In this document: positions 55,328-64,000 of the stretch, one piece after another
Numbering within the stretch: the first letter of the stretch is position 1
Layout of the letters: every line of letters begins with the position of its first letter
Assembly (NCBI GenBank): GCA_900540475.1
Contig: UQGG01000025.1
Span: forward strand, 1 to 64,000
Origin: an uncultured Robinsoniella sp.
Lineage (GTDB): Bacteria; Bacillota; Clostridia; Lachnospirales; Lachnospiraceae
Direction of reading: 5' to 3'
Length of the DNA stretch: 64,000 nucleotides
Notes under the pieces: model-generated
What the model saw: the letters and a program-made list of their open reading frames with translations, nothing else
Database searches by the model: none
What the model was told of the DNA's origin: nothing
Made by a program: the position numbers and the translations under genes

Positions 55328-55382
55328 GCAGGCAAATGTTGGAGAGAATAAGATTTTCTTTCCTATATTTGACCTGCTTTTT
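55328..55382 (+). terminator. Terminator after the AraC/GyrI gene
   Basis: GCAGGCAAAT (55328-55337) pairs with ATTTGACCTGC (55367-55377), followed by TTTTT. Confidence 0.7.
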
Positions 55383-55452
55383 CAATATCTTGTCAATCCA
55401 CAATTAGCTGTAATATGGTACAATAGGGAAAACGAAAGATAAGGAGAACCAA

Positions 55453-56379
55453 ATGCCTATGAAAATAGATCGTTTACTGAGCATAACAATCTACCTGCTG
55501 AATAATGAATCGGTAAGTGCAAGACAATTGGCACTTCATTTTCAGGTATCGGTCCGTACAATCCAGAGGGATATGATTACACTTTCTCAGGCTGGGATTC
55601 CGGTATTTGCCAATAGCGGGCAAACAGGCGGCTATGCTATTTTACCAGAGTTCAAATTAAAAAACCATCTGTTAAAAGATGCGGATAAGCAGCTGATCTT
55701 AAAAGCGCTGAAGAGTTTGAATACATCTTATTCCAATAGTACCCTGGAAGAGTTGATTAGGAAATACCTTACAATAACAGGAGAAAATAACAGTCAGCCT
55801 GTTTTCTGGGATTTTGGTGTTACCAGAGAAAATGCTGTGGTGCAGGAGTACAATATTTTTTTGGAAAATGCAATAAAGCAAAACCGGACGATACGGTTCC
55901 ATTACCGCAATGCAGAAGGGGTTGAATCAGAGCGCAGAGCGCAGCCCCTTGCGGTACATTACAAATGGTATGCCTGGTATCTGTTTTTTTATGATCTGGA
56001 CAAATTGGATTACCGAACATGTAAAGTTGCCAGAATGTCTGAACTGCAGATTTCACAAGGCAGATGTACCGTTCAGCATGATGAGGTTGAAAAGCTGATG
56101 AAGGAATCAGAACAGAAATATTACCGCACATGTTCAGAGATTGAAGTGCAATGCAGAGAAGAAGAGAAAGCTTTATTAAAGGAATATTTTCCCGATGAAG
56201 AATTCGAAAAATTGCCGGATGGCAAATACCGCATGTTTCTTCATGTTCCACAAAAGGAACGTTTATGGCAGGCACTTTTGTTAAGCTTTGGAAATCGTGT
56301 TAAAGTCATTGGTCCTCAAGAATACAGAGAGAATTTAATTCGAACAGCACAGAATTTTTTATCGAATTACGACATATAG
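55453..56379 (+). CDS. WYL-domain transcriptional regulator (YafY/DeoR-like)
   Basis: 308 aa. N-terminal helix-turn-helix (SARQLALHFQVSVRTIQRDMITLSQAGIP, about 20-50), a WYL domain (about 140-220, HYKWYAWYLFFYDLDKLDYRTCKVARM) that binds ligand or nucleic acid, and a C-terminal WCX region. AAGGAGAACC site. A TGGTACAAT box lies just upstream. Target unknown; the QueG-like gene follows after a 139-bp gap. Confidence 0.9.
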   Translation: MPMKIDRLLSITIYLLNNESVSARQLALHFQVSVRTIQRDMITLSQAGIPVFANSGQTGGYAILPEFKLKNHLLKDADKQLILKALKSLNTSYSNSTLEELIRKYLTITGENNSQPVFWDFGVTRENAVVQEYNIFLENAIKQNRTIRFHYRNAEGVESERRAQPLAVHYKWYAWYLFFYDLDKLDYRTCKVARMSELQISQGRCTVQHDEVEKLMKESEQKYYRTCSEIEVQCREEEKALLKEYFPDEEFEKLPDGKYRMFLHVPQKERLWQALLLSFGNRVKVIGPQEYRENLIRTAQNFLSNYDI

Positions 56380-56518
56380 CTGTCGCTTCCATGTAGTATC
56401 TTATTCTAGTAGCGGCTGTTGCAAATACGCCACTACATAGCACAGTCACACACCTGACACAGATATCAGGCACTATATATCGACGTATTTACGCCGAGCG
56501 GCACTAGGAGGAGTTCAC

Positions 56519-57217
56519 ATGAAACATAATGTAGAAATTAAGAGTTATTTATTACAAAGCGGAGCAGATTTGTGTGGGATTGCCGGGATAGAACGTTTTT
56601 CAGACGCACCGGAGGGATATCATCCCACAGATGTTTTGCCGGACTGCAAGTCTGTTATTGTTATTGCAAAAAGTTTTTTGGCAGGTACGCTGGCATGTAC
56701 GACCACAATCCCCTATACGATTGTACGAAATATGATCTCGGATACCATGGATAAGATGGCAGTTGCGTTTTGCTCCCACATGGAAAAGGAGGGAGTGATT
56801 GCCATACCAACGGGAACTATCGGACCATCTGAATTTGATGAAAAGACAATGCGTTTTCGGAATATTGTCTCTGTTAAACACGCAGCTCAGGCAGCAGGAC
56901 TGGGAGTGATCGGGAAAAATACGTTACTCATTACGCCGGAATATGGCAATATGGTGTGGCTGAGTGTGATTTTGACAGAGTTGGAGTTAGAACAGGATCC
57001 CATCCTGGAGACGGAATTTTGTAAAGATTGCAGCCGTTGTATCAATGCCTGTCCAGTAAAGGCATTGGGGGAGCCGCAAATGGAACAATTAACATGTTGG
57101 GAATATGCATTTGGGCAGGAAGGGCAGGGAGACTGGAGAATCAAGTGCCATAAATGCAGGGATATCTGCCCTCATTGTCTGGGAAGTGAGAATGGGAAGA
57201 TGAAACGACATCTGTAA
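56519..57217 (+). CDS. QueG-like 4Fe-4S double-cluster protein
   Basis: 232 aa, shorter than epoxyqueuosine reductase (about 310-380). The N-terminal SYLLQSGADLCGIAGIERF and the central HAAQAAGLGVIGKNTLLITPEYG match the QueG cobalamin-binding region; the 4Fe-4S motifs are CKDCSRCINACP and CHKCRDICPHC. The C-terminal HEAT-like part of QueG is absent, so it is more likely one of the small QueG-like oxidoreductases of anaerobes. Strong GGAGG site. Confidence 0.85.
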   Translation: MKHNVEIKSYLLQSGADLCGIAGIERFSDAPEGYHPTDVLPDCKSVIVIAKSFLAGTLACTTTIPYTIVRNMISDTMDKMAVAFCSHMEKEGVIAIPTGTIGPSEFDEKTMRFRNIVSVKHAAQAAGLGVIGKNTLLITPEYGNMVWLSVILTELELEQDPILETEFCKDCSRCINACPVKALGEPQMEQLTCWEYAFGQEGQGDWRIKCHKCRDICPHCLGSENGKMKRHL

Positions 57218-57316
57218 AATAGGAATAGTCGATAAGTTGTTAATCTGTTATAATATATAAAATGCAGTGTTATTAATCTCTGGAATTGGGGGGATACTGG
57301 AAAGGAGATGAAAACG

Positions 57317-58606
57317 ATGGAAAAGGCAATTTATATTGGAACAGATGATTTTACAGAAATAGTAAATGGTAATTATTATTACGTTGACAAAACACTTCTT
57401 ATAAAAGAATTATTGGATAAACCGGCAAAAGTCACACTTTTTACAAGACCAAGGAGATTTGGGAAAACCTTAAATACAATGATGTTACGCACTTTTTTTG
57501 AAAATATTCCAGGAAATGATGTTTATTTTCATAACTTGAAAATCTGGAACAGTGGTGAAAAGTACACACGTTTCCAAGGGAAATATCCGGTTATCTTTTT
57601 GACTTTTAAGGATGCAAAATGTGATACATGGGAAGAAACATATGAATCCATTTGCCGTTTGATACAAAAAGAGTTTAATCGCCATGCAATGTTAGGCCAT
57701 TTTGAATCTTTGAATACGTATCAGAAGAAGCAAGTAGAGAAAATATTGGATGAGACAGCGGGACCTGTAGTTTATAAAGATGCTTTAGGCGATCTAACCG
57801 AATATCTGCATCAGGCAGAAGGGGTTAAGCCAATCATTTTGATTGACGAGTATGATACACCGATTATGCAGGGACATGCAAAAGGATTTGAAAGAGATGT
57901 AATCACTTTTATAAGAAATCTGTTCTCCGGTGGAATGAAAAATAATATACACTTAGAAAGAGCTATATTGACTGGGATTTTACGTATTGCGCAAGAAGAT
58001 ATCTTTAGCGGGCTTAATAATATCAGAGTTGCGACTTTGTTGGATAAAGACTTTAACAATTATTTTGGCTTTACGGAAAATGAAGTGAAAGAGATTGCCG
58101 ACTATTATGGCGTTCCAGATAAAATATTAGAGATTCGTAAATGGTATGACGGGTATTTATTTGGAGGTACGGAAATATACAATCCCTGGTCTGTTATGAA
58201 TTATTTTGCTTCTGGCTGCACGCCGGGAACCTATTGGACAGCTACCAGCAGCAATGATATTCTAAAAGACATCCTTAAAACAGCCAGTCCGGAAATAATA
58301 ACGAACCTGACAACTCTTATGAATGGGGAATCCTTTCGGGCATATATAGAGACGCAGCTTGCTTACGGCAGTTCTGAAAGTGAAAATAGGAATGATACAC
58401 TTTATTCTTTGCTTTTGATGTCCGGATATCTGAGGGAAGAAAGGCCGCTTGATACAAAAAAAGTAGAGATGGGATTATCTGCAACATATGATCTAAGTAT
58501 ACCAAACCGCGAAATAGCAGAAGTATATCGAAAAGAAATTTTTGAGCAGATGACCGTCGCCTTTTGTAAAAAGTATGTTGCGGTAGAAAAAGCAGACCAG
58601 CAGTAA
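57317..58606 (+). CDS. AAA-ATPase-like protein, C-terminal nuclease domain missing
   Basis: 429 aa. It starts with GTDDFTEIVNGNYYYVDKT and has the family P-loop RPRRFGKTLN and Walker B IILIDEYDTPI. Full-length members (about 520-560 aa) end with a PD-(D/E)XK nuclease domain (PDDEXK_9); here the protein ends shortly after SIPNREIAEVYRKEIF with an unrelated tail, so that domain is missing. The start at 57317 is chosen because AAAGGAG would touch an ATG at 57308. Common, often multicopy in clostridia; role unknown, perhaps defence or mobile-element related. Confidence 0.8.
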   Translation: MEKAIYIGTDDFTEIVNGNYYYVDKTLLIKELLDKPAKVTLFTRPRRFGKTLNTMMLRTFFENIPGNDVYFHNLKIWNSGEKYTRFQGKYPVIFLTFKDAKCDTWEETYESICRLIQKEFNRHAMLGHFESLNTYQKKQVEKILDETAGPVVYKDALGDLTEYLHQAEGVKPIILIDEYDTPIMQGHAKGFERDVITFIRNLFSGGMKNNIHLERAILTGILRIAQEDIFSGLNNIRVATLLDKDFNNYFGFTENEVKEIADYYGVPDKILEIRKWYDGYLFGGTEIYNPWSVMNYFASGCTPGTYWTATSSNDILKDILKTASPEIITNLTTLMNGESFRAYIETQLAYGSSESENRNDTLYSLLLMSGYLREERPLDTKKVEMGLSATYDLSIPNREIAEVYRKEIFEQMTVAFCKKYVAVEKADQQ

Positions 58607-58655
58607 TTAAAAAAGTTTTGTTTTCCAAAAAAAATATAAAAAGTAATATTCGGGA

Positions 58656-58701
58656 GAGCCGATAACTATGAATACGTTTCATAGGTTATCGGTTCTTTTT
58701 A
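58656..58701 (+). terminator. Terminator after the AAA-ATPase gene
   Basis: GAGCCGATAACTATGAA pairs with TTCATAGGTTATCGGTTC, followed by TTTTTATT. The GAGCCGATAAC core also forms the hairpin at 3139-3187. Confidence 0.8.
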
Positions 58702-58741
58702 TTCTACTCTCCGTTTTTTTAGTACTCAGAGAAAATTCTAA

Positions 58742-58915
58742 TCATTTTAATTTTCTACTGATATCTGATAAACAGGCAGATCCGAGATTCTTCTGATAGA
58801 AAGAAACAGTGCCTCCTTGCTTCGCATAAGCAGCAGCGGTTGTCTTGAACCAATCTATTCATGTCAATAAACCTACCATTAAATACAAACCCAACCAGAT
58901 ATCATCCTGCGTAGT
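58742..58915 (-). pseudogene. Short coding remnant of a membrane/secreted protein
   Basis: Minus-strand translation gives IDWFKTTAAAYAKQGGTV and then SFYQKNLGSACLSDISRKLK before a stop, preceded after an in-frame TGA by DIWLGLYLMVGLLT. It looks like the C-terminal end of a once longer protein with a hydrophobic segment. The family is not recognised. The rest of 58702-59038 shows no gene. Confidence 0.35.
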
Positions 58916-59038
58916 ATATAATATCTTAAAAAAATTCATACATTAAAGAGGGATTTATTATGTAGCCATAGTAAACACACTGGTATAAGGTACAAAAGAA
59001 AATATTAGGAATCTTTATTGTAGGGAGGAATAATTAAA

Positions 59039-59233
59039 ATGAATATAGGGAAAGTGTTATTATCCGATTATGCAATAATCAGCTATGAGTTAGTTGTGAT
59101 TATAATATTGACGATCGTTAATCTGAAGTTGTCAATGAAGAGAAAGGCCAGTTTGAAAGAACAAGTGAAAAATGGTAAAAGACAGCAAGAGGTGTCTTTG
59201 GAAAATTCCCTGAGAAATGAGAAGAGGAGGTAA
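59039..59233 (+). CDS. Small single-pass membrane protein preceding essC
   Basis: 64 aa: a membrane helix at about 13-30 (ISYELVVIIILTIVNLKL) followed by a strongly basic, Lys/Arg-rich tail. AGGGAGGAAT site. The stop is 6 bp before the essC start, so the two are co-translated. It could be a small type VII component; no family is recognised. Confidence 0.65.
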   Translation: MNIGKVLLSDYAIISYELVVIIILTIVNLKLSMKRKASLKEQVKNGKRQQEVSLENSLRNEKRR

Positions 59234-59239
59234 GAATGC

Positions 59240-62200
59240 ATGAGTATGGTATTGTCCATATATACAAAGGATGCGTTTAAAGAATTCTTATTACCTTCTT
59301 TGAATAATGCAGATTATACAATCACATTTTACCGGGATTATTTTCATTTGCAGGAGGATATACAGCTTCGCTTGGAGATACTGGATGGAATCTGGAGAAT
59401 TCAGCCCGATACACATTATCAGGTAGTCAAAAACCCCGCTGCAAGCAACATGGTTTTTGACCCTCGCGGCAGTTGCCAAATGGACACGCCAGCGCGTCCG
59501 ATTGACTCGTTGCTCACGGGAATAAAGGATCAGGGACAGCAAAGGGAAAACTATAAAGGGAAGCAGCTTAGAGACGGCGATATATTGCGGCTTCAGACGA
59601 ACTTTATGGAGAATATGTCTGTCATAGTGAAGGATACGGCATCCGGTTTTCATGTATATAAAAAGTTCAAATTAGATGGAGTGAATGAAATCACAATTGG
59701 AAAGAAACCCGAGAATGATATTATTTACAATTATCAGAGTATGGTGTCAGGAAACCATGCAAAGATTGTAAAAACAGCCAGGGGATATGAAATTCTCAAT
59801 AGTAGTCCTAATGGCATCTATGTAAATTCTCAGCGTGTGGATAATAAGGTGGAGCTGGAGTTTGGCACCTTTATTAATATTATCGGACTTCATTTAGTGT
59901 ATTTGGGGGATTTACTTGCTATTGACACAGAAGGGGGCCATGTTCAAGTCTGCAAAACGAAATTGAAGGAGTATCCGGCAGATGAAAGCAAGGCAGCTGT
60001 ATCCGCTGCGGAACTGCCGGTTTCTGTGGGAAAAACCTTATACCACCGGGCACCGCGTAACTATGAAAAGCTGGATGCTGAGCGGGTTGAGATAGAGGCG
60101 CCGCCTCAGCTGACTAAGGCAAAGCAGCAGCCGCTCCTTATGACAGTGGGACCGGCTCTTACGATGGCACTGCCCATGCTGCTTGGTTCTTTTATGATGA
60201 TGTATGCGTCAGGCAGTTCCGGAGGAAAGTCATCCTTATACATGTATTCGGGACTGATCATGTCTGTATCCTCTGCTGTAATCGGGCTTACCTGGTCTCT
60301 GGTAAATATCCGCTATCAGAAAAAGATTGAGAAAGAAAATGAGGAACAGCGGTTTCAGGCGTATGGACAGTATTTGACAGAGAAGGCGGATGAGATAAAG
60401 GAAAAATATGAACATACGGAAAAATCCCTGGTGGAGATGTATCCAGATACCTCTGATTGTCTGAAATACGATGAGCGGAAAGGGATCTTATGGAGCAGAA
60501 ACCGGACACATGTAGATTTTCTTCAGCATCGTCTGGGAATTGGGGACTTGCCATTTCAGGTCCTGATCGATGTTCCGAAAAAGCGATTTCAGTTATACAA
60601 GGATAAATTGGAAGAAAAACCTGCATTTGTCCAGGAGAATTTTCAGACATTGTATCAGGTTCCCGTTACTGTGGACCTGATCAAACATAATCTGGTGGGA
60701 GTAGTTGGGGGCAAACATAAAAAAGGCGCGATTGAGATTGCTAAAATTCTAAGTGCACAGCTGGCTTCTAATAATTGCTATACAGAAGTCAAACTGGGTT
60801 ATATCTATGATGAGACTACCTCATTTGATTATGGTAAATGGGACTATGCAAAATGGCTTCCCCACGTTTGGTCTGAGGATAAGAAAACCCGCTTTGTAGC
60901 ATCAAATAAAGAAGAGGCAAGTGATGTATTTTACGAATTGACAAAGGTCTTCCGGGTTCGTCTGGAGGAAAGCTCGGATAATCGAAAAACAGAGCTGCCC
61001 AAGCCGTATTACATCGTATTTATTTCTGACATCTCTGTATTGGAAGGGGAGTTATTTTCAAAATATATCTTCGAAAGAGAGGCGGCATGCGGACTGACTG
61101 CCATACTCATGGCGGAACGATATGAGGAGCTGCCGAATAACTGCGATTTTATTATAGAAAATACGGATGTTTTTCAGGGGATGTATGAAGTGTCAGCCAG
61201 TGAGAAAGAAAAGCAGGCGATTGTATTTGACCGGGTAAATGATCTTGAACTGGAATATTTTGCAAGGCATCTGTCCACTCTTCAGGTGCTGGAAATGGAG
61301 GAAGGAGGAGAGATTCCTTCTGCCCTGACTTTTTTTGATATGTTTCATATTCAAAAACTGGAGGAACTGCCTGTAAAAGAATTGTGGGCAAAGAGCCGAA
61401 TTTATGAAAATATCCGGGGAATTGTGGGAGAAAAGGCGGGTGGCGTGCCTTGCTATCTGGATGTACATGAAAAGTATCACGGTCCCCACGGGCTGGTGGC
61501 AGGTACGACAGGCTCAGGAAAGAGTGAAACGCTGCAGACGTATATGCTGTCACTGGCTGTTAATTACAGCCCGGATGATATTGGTTTTTTTATCATTGAT
61601 TATAAGGGTGGGGGTATGGCGAATCTCTTCCAGGGGCTGCCCCATATGATCGGACAAATTTCAAATCTGTCCGGGAATCAGGTAAACCGTGCCATGATTT
61701 CTATTAAGAGTGAAAACAGAAGGCGGCAGAGGGTCTTTACGGAACACGGGGTCAACAATATCAATGCCTATACGAAATTGTATAAAAATGGAGAGGCGGC
61801 TAATCCGATTCCCCATCTGTTTATTATTATAGATGAGTTTGCTGAATTGAAAAAAGAGGAACCGGATTTTATGCAGGAATTGATCAGCGTAGCTCAGGTT
61901 GGGCGAAGCCTGGGCGTACATCTGATATTGGCAACCCAGAAACCCAGCGGTACGGTAGATGACAATATCTGGAGCAACTCCAAGTTCCGTCTTTGTCTGC
62001 GTGTGCAGGACAAGCAGGACAGTAATGATATGCTGCATAAACCGGATGCTGCTTATATTACCCAGGCAGGCCGCTGCTATTTACAGGTGGGTAATGATGA
62101 GGTGTACGAATTGTTTCAGTCCGGGTTCAGCGGTGCGGTTTATGATGAGAATGCAGCGGGCGTAAATACGGAACTTGCCAAAATTATAAATCTGACCGGA

Positions 62201-64000
62201 AAGGTGGAAATGACCGGAAACACGGTGAAGGCTTCCCAGAAAAAAGGCGTGGAGATCGCCTGGATGGATCGCCTTATACAATGTCTGGAGGAAGCTCTGA
62301 AACAGACAAATTGTCTTCTGAAGGAGTGTATGGACCATGCCAAAAATATGCAAAACCTGTTAGATACCATGTATGTGGTATTAAGGGCGCATCAGATAGA
62401 CTATAAAGAAAGCAAATATAATACGGCACGGCTGCTGGACTTTATGAATCTGTACAGTGCTGCAGCAGGGCAGAATACAGATTGCTTAATTTCAGAGTAT
62501 CTTGTCAGTCTGGCGGCGGAAAAAGGGGTAAAGCTTCCCCAGGCGAAGGAAAAGACCCAGCTGGATGCAGTGAAAGAATATCTGGCGGCAGCAGCCAGAG
62601 AGTATGGATTTACCCATAAACAGCAGCTGTGGATGCCGGTACTTGGCGATAAGATATATCTGGATGAATTTGCAGATACGAAAGAAAGCAATTTTGAATA
62701 TACGGGAACCTGGAAGCAGATGACCGATCAGTGGAGCCTGGATTTTGCTCTGGGTAAGATGGATGATCCTGCGAACCAGAATCAGATGGCGCTGACGGTA
62801 AATTTTGCGGAGGATGGCCATATTGGAATCTGCGGAAGCATCGTCTGCGGGAAGAGTACAATGATGCAGACGATGGCTTATGCAATTATACAGAAGTATT
62901 CCCCGGAGACGGTTAACCTGTATGTGCTGGATTTCAGCAGTAAAATGATGTCTGCTTTTGAAGAATCACCTCATTTTGGCGGGGTGATGTATGAGTCGGA
63001 TCTGGATAAGATCCAGAAGTTTTTCACTATGCTAAGGTCCATGTTAGAAGAGCGTAAAAGTTTGTTTCGCGGCGGAAATTATAAACAGTATGTGCAGGTA
63101 AATGGGCTGATTCTTCCGTCTGTTTTGATTTTTATTGACAATTATGCGGCGTTCAGAGAGAAAACAGGAGAGATATACGAGGAGCAAATGATTACGCTTG
63201 CAAAGGAGGGAATCAGCCACGGTATATTTTTAATTATATCCGGCGGCGGCTTTGGAATGAACGAAATTACAATGCGTGTGGCTGAGAATCTGAATACCGT
63301 TTTATGTCTGGCTATGCAGGATAAATTTGCATATGGAGACGTTTTGTACAGCATGCAGATTGAAGTATTGCCGGAGAGCGGAGTCAAGGGCAGAGGGCTT
63401 GCATATTACGGAAAGCAGATTCTGGAATATCAGACGGCACTGGCTGTAAGGGCAGATAATGACTATCAGAGAATGGAAAAGATCAGTATGATGTGCCGTC
63501 AGATGAAAGCGGCATGGAAAGGAAATTGTGCACGCAGAGTACCGGAAATTCCGGAAAAACCAATCTGGTCTGAGTTCAGAGATCTGGAAGGATTTAAAAA
63601 GCTGACTGCTTCGCCGGAACATCTGCCGGCAGGATACGATGAAGCAAATGCAGAGGTTTACGGAATTCTTCTTCGCCAGGCGTACTGCTATATGATTTGC
63701 GGGGCTGCAAGAAGCGGAAAGACAAATTTTATGAAGGTTTGTCTTCAGGCAGCAATAGAAAAAGAGAGCAGGATCTGTATTATAGACGCACCCGGAGGCA
63801 GCCTGCGGTCTTACATAAATTCCGACCGGGTGACATATGCCTCAGACGAACAGAGTGTCTTTGCATTTTTTCGGGATCTGCTTCCGGTGTTTAAGGAACG
63901 GAACCAGGTAAAGAATAGCATGCTGAATGATGATTGTGAAGAGGATGAAATATTTGACGTTATGTGTAAGGAGATTCCTTATTTTATCTTTATAACCGAT
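59240..64000 (+). CDS. essC: EssC type VII secretion ATPase (3' end beyond window)
   Basis: At least 1587 aa, open to the window edge. N-terminal tandem FHA-like region (about 1-235, including ITIGKKPENDIIYNYQSMVSGNHAKI), two membrane helices (about 300-350), then three FtsK/SpoIIIE-like ATPase modules. Walker A motifs: GTTGSGKS starting at 755, GSIVCGKS at 1199, GAARSGKT at 1488; Walker B of module 1 is LFIIIDEFAELK. It drives export of WXG100/LXG substrates through the membrane. The ATG at 59240 follows GAGGAGG. Already longer than S. aureus EssC (1479 aa). Other T7SS genes are expected downstream. Confidence 0.93.
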   Translation, partial: MSMVLSIYTKDAFKEFLLPSLNNADYTITFYRDYFHLQEDIQLRLEILDGIWRIQPDTHYQVVKNPAASNMVFDPRGSCQMDTPARPIDSLLTGIKDQGQQRENYKGKQLRDGDILRLQTNFMENMSVIVKDTASGFHVYKKFKLDGVNEITIGKKPENDIIYNYQSMVSGNHAKIVKTARGYEILNSSPNGIYVNSQRVDNKVELEFGTFINIIGLHLVYLGDLLAIDTEGGHVQVCKTKLKEYPADESKAAVSAAELPVSVGKTLYHRAPRNYEKLDAERVEIEAPPQLTKAKQQPLLMTVGPALTMALPMLLGSFMMMYASGSSGGKSSLYMYSGLIMSVSSAVIGLTWSLVNIRYQKKIEKENEEQRFQAYGQYLTEKADEIKEKYEHTEKSLVEMYPDTSDCLKYDERKGILWSRNRTHVDFLQHRLGIGDLPFQVLIDVPKKRFQLYKDKLEEKPAFVQENFQTLYQVPVTVDLIKHNLVGVVGGKHKKGAIEIAKILSAQLASNNCYTEVKLGYIYDETTSFDYGKWDYAKWLPHVWSEDKKTRFVASNKEEASDVFYELTKVFRVRLEESSDNRKTELPKPYYIVFISDISVLEGELFSKYIFEREAACGLTAILMAERYEELPNNCDFIIENTDVFQGMYEVSASEKEKQAIVFDRVNDLELEYFARHLSTLQVLEMEEGGEIPSALTFFDMFHIQKLEELPVKELWAKSRIYENIRGIVGEKAGGVPCYLDVHEKYHGPHGLVAGTTGSGKSETLQTYMLSLAVNYSPDDIGFFIIDYKGGGMANLFQGLPHMIGQISNLSGNQVNRAMISIKSENRRRQRVFTEHGVNNINAYTKLYKNGEAANPIPHLFIIIDEFAELKKEEPDFMQELISVAQVGRSLGVHLILATQKPSGTVDDNIWSNSKFRLCLRVQDKQDSNDMLHKPDAAYITQAGRCYLQVGNDEVYELFQSGFSGAVYDENAAGVNTELAKIINLTGKVEMTGNTVKASQKKGVEIAWMDRLIQCLEEALKQTNCLLKECMDHAKNMQNLLDTMYVVLRAHQIDYKESKYNTARLLDFMNLYSAAAGQNTDCLISEYLVSLAAEKGVKLPQAKEKTQLDAVKEYLAAAAREYGFTHKQQLWMPVLGDKIYLDEFADTKESNFEYTGTWKQMTDQWSLDFALGKMDDPANQNQMALTVNFAEDGHIGICGSIVCGKSTMMQTMAYAIIQKYSPETVNLYVLDFSSKMMSAFEESPHFGGVMYESDLDKIQKFFTMLRSMLEERKSLFRGGNYKQYVQVNGLILPSVLIFIDNYAAFREKTGEIYEEQMITLAKEGISHGIFLIISGGGFGMNEITMRVAENLNTVLCLAMQDKFAYGDVLYSMQIEVLPESGVKGRGLAYYGKQILEYQTALAVRADNDYQRMEKISMMCRQMKAAWKGNCARRVPEIPEKPIWSEFRDLEGFKKLTASPEHLPAGYDEANAEVYGILLRQAYCYMICGAARSGKTNFMKVCLQAAIEKESRICIIDAPGGSLRSYINSDRVTYASDEQSVFAFFRDLLPVFKERNQVKNSMLNDDCEEDEIFDVMCKEIPYFIFITD

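Overview
The window looks like DNA from an anaerobic gut clostridium, most likely a Lachnospiraceae member. The reasons are low-GC Firmicutes-style genes with strong GGAGG ribosome sites, YesM/AraC two-component systems paired with CUT1 sugar importers that lack their own ATPase, a glycyl radical enzyme, a secreted protein ending in BspA-type leucine-rich repeats, and a Firmicutes-type (T7SSb) EssC. The genus cannot be fixed from the sequence. There are no rRNA or tRNA genes and no CRISPR array.

Layout. (1) 0.1-5.4 kb, minus strand: a GntR(YtrA)-controlled operon with two ABC systems and a Cys-rich KTR protein. (2) 5.4-19.1 kb: a gene-poor, very AT-rich block that reads as a plasmid or chromid maintenance module. 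It holds parA-parB, a second ParB-like gene, four copies of a TTCCGC-GGG-GCGGAA palindrome (candidate parS), a Rep-like winged-helix protein flanked by two different iteron fields (about nine 21-bp units downstream, and some two dozen CGACTAAAT-type units over 2 kb upstream), and a divergent small-RNA unit beside rep. Scattered in the block are a GNAT gene, a MarR/47-aa/CpeT-like operon, a decayed flavin reductase and several minisatellites. (3) 19.1-37.6 kb: a sensor kinase/AraC regulator pair on the minus strand, divergent from a plus-strand mannoside operon: sugar importer, GH2 beta-mannosidase, GH38 alpha-mannosidase broken by one in-frame TAG, glycyl radical enzyme and activase, ROK kinase, SIS isomerase, UroD-like protein. 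(4) 37.6-38.3 kb: MarR plus DUF6485. (5) 38.7-47.9 kb: a second kinase/AraC pair and importer with a beta-propeller glycosidase-like protein and a GH88 unsaturated uronyl hydrolase. (6) 48.0-54.1 kb: a 2047-aa secreted GH127 protein, followed by AraC/GyrI and WYL regulators and a QueG-like iron-sulfur protein. (7) 57.3-64 kb: a truncated AAA-ATPase and the start of a type VII secretion locus (small membrane protein, essC running off the end).

How it works together. Clusters 3 and 5 share one logic: an extracellular sugar is sensed by a membrane kinase, an AraC-type response regulator activates the divergent importer operon, oligosaccharides enter through a CUT1 transporter that probably borrows a housekeeping ATPase, and cytoplasmic glycosidases release monosaccharides. 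Cluster 3 adds a radical-chemistry step whose substrate is not identifiable from sequence; this is the most promising undescribed biochemistry here. The replication/partition module in the same window as two large catabolic clusters suggests a megaplasmid or chromid, or an integrated one. The window alone cannot decide between these.
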